DNA of 64,000 nt from Candidatus Thiothrix putei (GTDB lineage: Bacteria > Pseudomonadota > Gammaproteobacteria > Thiotrichales > Thiotrichaceae): the NCBI GenBank assembly GCA_029972225.1, contig CP124756.1:1408001-1472000 (forward strand). The letters are read 5' to 3'. The translations under genes were made by a program, and so were the position numbers. The notes under the pieces were generated by a model. The model searched no databases. It was not told the origin of the DNA and saw nothing but the letters and a program-made list of their open reading frames with translations. This document shows positions 60,294 through 64,000 of the stretch, piece by piece (the stretch's first letter is position 1; each line of letters begins with the position of its first letter).

Positions 60294-60609
60294 GAAATTT
60301 TCTGAATTAGCAGCCAAAATGCCCCCTGAAGCACTCGCTCAGGCAGAGGTTAAGCTGCAAACCCTACTGGCAGCCATGCCGCTACACGAATTGCGCCGCG
60401 CCCGTGGCTTGTCGCAAAAAGCGCTGGCAGACATCCTCCAGGTGCAGCAACCCGCTATCGCCAAACTGGAACGACGCACGGATATGTACATCTCAACCTT
60501 GCGCAGCCACATTGAGGCAATGGGTGGGCAGCTCGACATTGTGGCACGTTTTCCTGATGGCTCAGTCAACATCAACAATTTTGCAGACGTGGATATGCAG
60601 CAAGCATAG
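60286..60609 (+). CDS. XRE-family antitoxin (HigA-like)
   Basis: From the ATG at 60286 (AAGGAAGG upstream, inside the toxin gene) the protein has 107 residues. A helix-turn-helix domain spans about residues 35-90 (LRRARGLSQKALADILQVQQPAIAKLERR), followed by a short C-terminal strand region (LDIVARFPDGSVNI). It should bind the palindrome at 59867 and neutralise the upstream toxin. Confidence 0.87.
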   Translation: MAKKFSELAAKMPPEALAQAEVKLQTLLAAMPLHELRRARGLSQKALADILQVQQPAIAKLERRTDMYISTLRSHIEAMGGQLDIVARFPDGSVNINNFADVDMQQA

Positions 60610-60644
60610 CCCCTAGAAGATTTATGCAAACCAATTCAGATGAT

Positions 60645-60920
60645 ATGTACGACAAATTCAAAGATTACGACTTCGCTGATGCCAAACCCGTAGAAAAAAT
60701 ACCTGCCTTGGCAAAATTACAGGCGGAATCTGGCGGCAAAAGCCGTATCACCATGCGTGTTGACAACAGCATCTTGGCAGCCTTCAAAGCGCGTGCCACC
60801 CTAACGGGTGGCAGCTACCAAAACATGATGAACGAAGCACTAAGGCAATTTCTTCAGGGGAAAGCATTAGAGGATGTTGTTAGGCAGACAATCCAGCAAG
60901 AGTTGCATCCATCCAGCTAG
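60645..60920 (+). CDS. BrnA-like ribbon-helix-helix antitoxin, copy 1
   Basis: From the ATG at 60645 the protein has 91 residues: an N-terminal toxin-neutralising segment (YDKFKDYDFADAKPVEKIP) followed by a ribbon-helix-helix (SRITMRVDNSILAAFKARA, YQNMMNEALRQFL). The layout matches BrnA antitoxins, yet no BrnT toxin gene adjoins. It is a paralogue of 61424-61711, with a nearly identical first 110 bases. An ATG at 60624 is an alternative start. Confidence 0.78.
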   Translation: MYDKFKDYDFADAKPVEKIPALAKLQAESGGKSRITMRVDNSILAAFKARATLTGGSYQNMMNEALRQFLQGKALEDVVRQTIQQELHPSS

Positions 60921-60967
60921 CACAAGGCGGCTTACTAAAAGTTCACTTGTAGGTTAACATTGCATCC

Positions 60968-61147
60968 ATGAGAGAAATCCACTTTTACAAAACGCCATCC
61001 GGTGAATCCCCGATAGAGGAATTCTTGGACAGCCTTACCAGCAAGCAAGCCCAAAAAGTCACTTCAAAAGAAAACGCAGAAAACACCCAACGCTGAAATT
61101 GTCTTGGCAGAGGAGCGTAAACAAGACTATTTGGAGAAAAAAGCATG
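60968..61147 (+). pseudogene. Gp49/HigB-like toxin remnant with internal deletion
   Basis: The 5' end encodes MREIHFYKTPSGESPIEEFL, a typical start of phage-derived Gp49-like toxins. After about 33 codons the frame shifts; the next frame reads KKTQKTPNAEIVLAEERK and ends at TGA 61145-61147, the family's usual C-terminus. About 50 central residues, including the catalytic core, are missing. The stop overlaps the antitoxin ATG, so the original operon structure is preserved although the toxin is dead. Confidence 0.72.
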
Positions 61148-61420
61148 AGCGACTTAAAAAAGTACATCAGCAAACACCAACAACGCGATGCTACATTCGC
61201 AGACAATTTTGACAATGGCTATCAGTCCTTCAAAATAGGCGTTCTGCTACGGCAAGCGAGAGAAGCCGCAGGTATTACCCAAGAAACTATTGCGGAACGC
61301 CTGAATACCCAAAAATCTGCCATCTCCAGAATGGAAAACCACGCAGAAGAGGTGAAGTTATCTACGTTGGAAAAATTTGCGCACTCCCTCGGCAAGCGTT
61401 TGGAAATCCGTATTTGCTGA
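61145..61420 (+). CDS. XRE-family antitoxin without a functional toxin
   Basis: The 91-residue protein has a helix-turn-helix (LLRQAREAAGITQETIAERLNTQKSAISRMENH, residues 35-67), followed by LEKFAHSLGKRLEI, as in HigA2-type antitoxins paired with Gp49-like toxins. It appears intact. Its ATG overlaps the stop of the deleted toxin. Retained alone, it may protect against related toxins or regulate neighbouring genes. Confidence 0.82.
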   Translation: MSDLKKYISKHQQRDATFADNFDNGYQSFKIGVLLRQAREAAGITQETIAERLNTQKSAISRMENHAEEVKLSTLEKFAHSLGKRLEIRIC

Positions 61421-61423
61421 CTT

Positions 61424-61711
61424 ATGTACGACAAATTCAAAGATTACGACTTCGCTGATGCCAAACCCGTAGCAAAAATACCTGCCTTGGCACAATTACA
61501 GGTGGAGTCTGGCGGCAAAACCCGCATTACCATGTACGTGGATGATGACGTGCTGGCAGCCTTCCGCACCCAAGCAGAAGAGCAAGGCATCGGCTACCAG
61601 ACCGCCATCAATCAAGTATTGCGTGATTACTTGCACCAAGGTGAGTCAATGCTAGAACAATTACTACGCAAGGTCATTCGCGAAGAAATGCAAATACGCG
61701 GCGGAAGCTGA
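61424..61711 (+). CDS. BrnA-like ribbon-helix-helix antitoxin, copy 2
   Basis: The 95-residue protein is a paralogue of 60645-60920: the first 20 residues differ at one position, and the ribbon-helix-helix (TRITMYVDDDVLAAFRTQA, GYQTAINQVLRDYL) is closer to the BrnA consensus. It starts 3 bp after the preceding antitoxin gene and has no BrnT partner. Confidence 0.78.
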   Translation: MYDKFKDYDFADAKPVAKIPALAQLQVESGGKTRITMYVDDDVLAAFRTQAEEQGIGYQTAINQVLRDYLHQGESMLEQLLRKVIREEMQIRGGS

Positions 61712-61818
61712 GTGCGGCTTGCAGCATAGTCTAAGCCTGACTCACCATTCACGCCACTAACCCAGCATTCCATCAGAATGCCCCAACAAACAGCCCATCC
61801 CCTGCTACACTCCCCGCA

Positions 61819-62402
61819 TGGGAAACAAAGACATCATCAGCAAATCACCAACACCTGATTTACATCGGGCGTGACCGCTTAACCATGCCCAAACGCTTGC
61901 CTACCATTACCCGATCCTCGATATGCACAACGTCGATTGCAGTCTGTTGCTGGCACAAGACACGCCCGATGCTTTGGTTCTGGCAATTCTGTGTGATTTC
62001 AAAGGGAAACCAACACAGGATATGGTAAACTACATCGTGTTGCGCCTACGTGAACTCATGGGCGAAGACGAACGTGGTTTCCGCAACTACTTCGAGATGC
62101 TCGAAACCCTCGCCGAAAACCGTGACCTGCAACCCAATATCAAAGAGGCTGAACAAATGCTAACACAAGTGGATGTAACCAAATTTGCCTCCTATAGCTG
62201 GGGCATGAGGGATGGAATCGAGAAGGGTATCGAAAAGGGCATTGAACAGGGCATTGAACAGGGACGCAAAGAAGGTGAGTATAAAAAAGCTCAAGAAGTC
62301 GCCCGCAGTTTACTACAACTGGGCGTAATTCCCGAAGCTGACATTGCCCGTATCGCAGGCTTGCCACTGGAAGAAGTCCAGAAACTGCGGATTCAGCACT
62401 AA
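61819..62402 (+). pseudogene. Decayed Rpn-type nuclease/putative transposase gene
   Basis: The remnant begins with MGNKDIISK at 61819 and soon shifts frame. A stop (TGA) breaks the region near 61875. From 61885 the frame again reads family-like sequence (YHYPILDMHNVDCSLLLAQD) and continues open to 62402 with DALVLAILCDFKGKP and a C-terminal helix containing repeated GIEKG/GIEQG units. The catalytic N-terminal half of Rpn/PD-(D/E)XK proteins is mostly missing. A 159-residue protein from ATG 61923 could still be made. Confidence 0.62.
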
Positions 62403-62461
62403 TTCTGAACAATTTAATCCAAAGAATCTGTCGGTAAACTTATCCTGCTGGTACAAGACAA

Positions 62462-63592
62462 CTAGCTAATTCCTTGAGCACGCAAATAGTCGCGAACCTC
62501 GGCTGGTGAACCCGTAAATACCAGCCTATCCTGCTTCTTACTGATCTGGTAATCGTACATCGGATCGTAGTAATCCAGCAAAATGAAACGCACCCAATCG
62601 TAATGCGCGGTAGTCGACTGATCACGCGCTTGTTGTTGCAAAGCACGCTCCATCATTTCCCGCGCTTGTTGGTAACGTACCCCCCCTAAGCGGCGTTGCA
62701 CCTTCGCCAAACTACCCAGCAGATAAGCACTGAATGCGGCAAAGCCCGCTTGTGCATCACCGCTGTGTACGGCGGTAAAGGCGGCAAGGTTATCCACGAC
62801 GTATTCTTGATAGCTGATTTCTACCCGTTCTTCATCAGGCACTTGCATTAATACAAGCGGCGCATTGAGCAAAGTCTCAAAAAAGGTGTCGGGTAGATGC
62901 AACGAGCCAATGGTACGGCTTTCATCTTCAAATACCAGAGTGGTTTGCCCTTGATGACACTTGCGCAGTAATTGGATAGCGAGATTATTCTCAAAACTGA
63001 TTTGTGAGGGTTGCGGTGTAGGTTGTGTGCCAAATGCTGAACCACGGTGATTTGCGCAGGCTTCTAAGTCAATTTGCTGTTGCAAGTCACGTAGAAAGCG
63101 TGTTTTCCCTGAACCTGTGCGCCCACTCAGGATGATGGGGCTGATTTTGCGGGGCAAGCTTTCCAATTGTTCCAACAAAAAGCGCCGCATGGCTTTGTAA
63201 CCGCCCTGGACACGCGGGTAGCGAATGCCGGTTTGTTCATACAGCCATTGTTGGGAAGTCCGTGAACGCAAGCCACCCCGAAAACAATACAACACACCTT
63301 CAGGGTATTTGTCGGCAAAGTGTTGCCAAGCTGTAACCCGTGCCGCTTTAATTTCACCACTAACCCGCTGCAAGCCTAATGCAATCGCGGCATCTTGCCC
63401 TTGTTGTTTGTAACGTGTACCAATTTCGACACGATCGTCATCATCCATCAATGGCAAGTTGGTGCTGCATGGGAAAGCACCTTCGTGGAATTCTACGGGG
63501 GCACGTACATCTAACAACGGCACGTTTTGCAAAAACAAGTGCAGCAAGTCGTCGATGACAGGTAAATCGTTACCAGCGTTGCGCAGTGACAT
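62462..63592 (-). CDS. mnmH: tRNA 2-selenouridine synthase MnmH (SelU)
   Basis: The 376-residue protein has an N-terminal rhodanese domain with the catalytic Cys103 in YCFRGGLRS, and a P-loop domain (LSGRTGSGKTRFL near residue 155). It replaces the sulfur of 2-thiouridine at tRNA position 34 by selenium through a geranylated intermediate, using selenophosphate. The donor enzyme gene selD lies directly upstream, 3 bp away, so the two form an operon. GGAG lies five bases before the ATG. Confidence 0.94.
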   Translation of the reverse strand: MSLRNAGNDLPVIDDLLHLFLQNVPLLDVRAPVEFHEGAFPCSTNLPLMDDDDRVEIGTRYKQQGQDAAIALGLQRVSGEIKAARVTAWQHFADKYPEGVLYCFRGGLRSRTSQQWLYEQTGIRYPRVQGGYKAMRRFLLEQLESLPRKISPIILSGRTGSGKTRFLRDLQQQIDLEACANHRGSAFGTQPTPQPSQISFENNLAIQLLRKCHQGQTTLVFEDESRTIGSLHLPDTFFETLLNAPLVLMQVPDEERVEISYQEYVVDNLAAFTAVHSGDAQAGFAAFSAYLLGSLAKVQRRLGGVRYQQAREMMERALQQQARDQSTTAHYDWVRFILLDYYDPMYDYQISKKQDRLVFTGSPAEVRDYLRAQGIS

Positions 63593-63595
63593 GAA

Positions 63596-64000
63596 TTACT
63601 CCACCGTAATCAGGGCGCTATCTGCCACAGGTTCGCGCAAGTAGCCGATGGGTTGTAAGTTCATGCCAGCCTGTCGGCTCACGGCTAAGAACTCTATCTC
63701 CCCTTCAGGCGCAACCGCGACCAGCAAGCCGCCGCTGGTTTGCGGGTCGCAGAGGATTTGCCGCTGACGTTCTGTCATTGCACCGAGTGCGTAGCCGTAG
63801 CTGTCGAAATTGCGTTGCGCCCCACCCGGTGAGCAATCGAGTTCCAGATAGTGCGAAATGTGTGGCAGCACTGGCACTTGGGCGAACTGGATGACGGCTT
63901 GCAAGCCACTGCCTTCGCACATTTCGCGCAAATGCCCGCCCAGCCCGAAGCCAGTGACATCGGTCAGGGCAGTGACGGCCGACATTTCGCCAAATTGTGC
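63596..64000 (-). CDS. selD: Selenide, water dikinase SelD, C-terminal part (runs off the window)
   Basis: About 135 C-terminal residues are visible, with SelD/PurM-type motifs: ALTDVTGFGLGGHLREM and ILCDPQTSGGLLVAV. The enzyme makes selenophosphate from selenide and ATP. The N-terminal part, with the catalytic Cys or Sec, is outside the window. Coupling to mnmH shows that selenophosphate serves tRNA modification here; whether selenocysteine is also made cannot be seen. Confidence 0.94.
   Translation of the reverse strand, partial: AQFGEMSAVTALTDVTGFGLGGHLREMCEGSGLQAVIQFAQVPVLPHISHYLELDCSPGGAQRNFDSYGYALGAMTERQRQILCDPQTSGGLLVAVAPEGEIEFLAVSRQAGMNLQPIGYLREPVADSALITVE

Overview
The window looks like a chromosome segment of a gammaproteobacterium with about 50% GC. 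The gene orders kdsC-lptCAB-rpoN-hpf-ptsN-rapZ and narK-narK-narGHJI, together with slyX, rsmJ, mnmH, selD and iscR, are gammaproteobacterial. A DsrC-family gene inside the nitrate-respiration cluster, a TRAP transporter and a large TPR lipoprotein would suit a sulfur-oxidising member of the Thiotrichales (Thiothrix-like). That placement is inference.

Positions 1-9200 are mostly housekeeping: the 5' end of an M20 amidohydrolase, a Tyr/Pro/Gln-rich secreted protein, MltB, CorA, and the envelope/sigma-54/PTS-Ntr block (LPS transport, sigma-54, ribosome hibernation, EIIA-Ntr, RapZ). Positions 9320-12700 hold one giant TPR lipoprotein gene flanked by a 31-bp perfect direct repeat.

Positions 12900-28600 form a nitrate-respiration island. 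It holds an AAA-ATPase/nuclease-like gene translationally coupled to narX-narL (minus strand) and, divergently, narK1, narK2, a cysteine-less DsrC paralogue, narGHJI and a PpiC/NifM-type isomerase. A perfect 7-2-7 NarL-type box lies upstream of narK1. A terminator follows, then rlmD, ligA, a strong sigma-70-like promoter and three tRNAs (Gly-GCC twice, Cys-GCA).

Positions 32500-45440 carry a TakP-like TRAP system whose binding-protein and permease genes are separated by a DEAD-box helicase. Next come argG-slyX-rsmJ, a DUF423 protein, a PrpA-like phosphatase, iscR, a DUF1249 protein, pgm and a second AAA ATPase.

Positions 45500-59800 are an insertion-sequence graveyard. A cluster of four plus-strand genes for mostly secreted proteins (W, X, Y, Z) is broken by six IS copies from five families: IS66 twice, ISKra4 twice, one IS4/IS5-like YREK element, one IS5/ISL2-like and one IS630. 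Target duplications can be read directly. Removing the elements restores the reading frames of X (273 codons) and Y (296 codons). It also restores most of Z, a lipoprotein of about 925 residues with leucine-rich, LamG-like, C-type-lectin-like and LecA-like regions.

Positions 59800-62400 hold toxin-antitoxin genes and remnants: an intact HigBA-like pair with a palindromic operator, two BrnA-like paralogues, a toxin with an internal deletion beside its antitoxin, and a decayed Rpn-type gene. The window ends with mnmH and the 3' part of selD.
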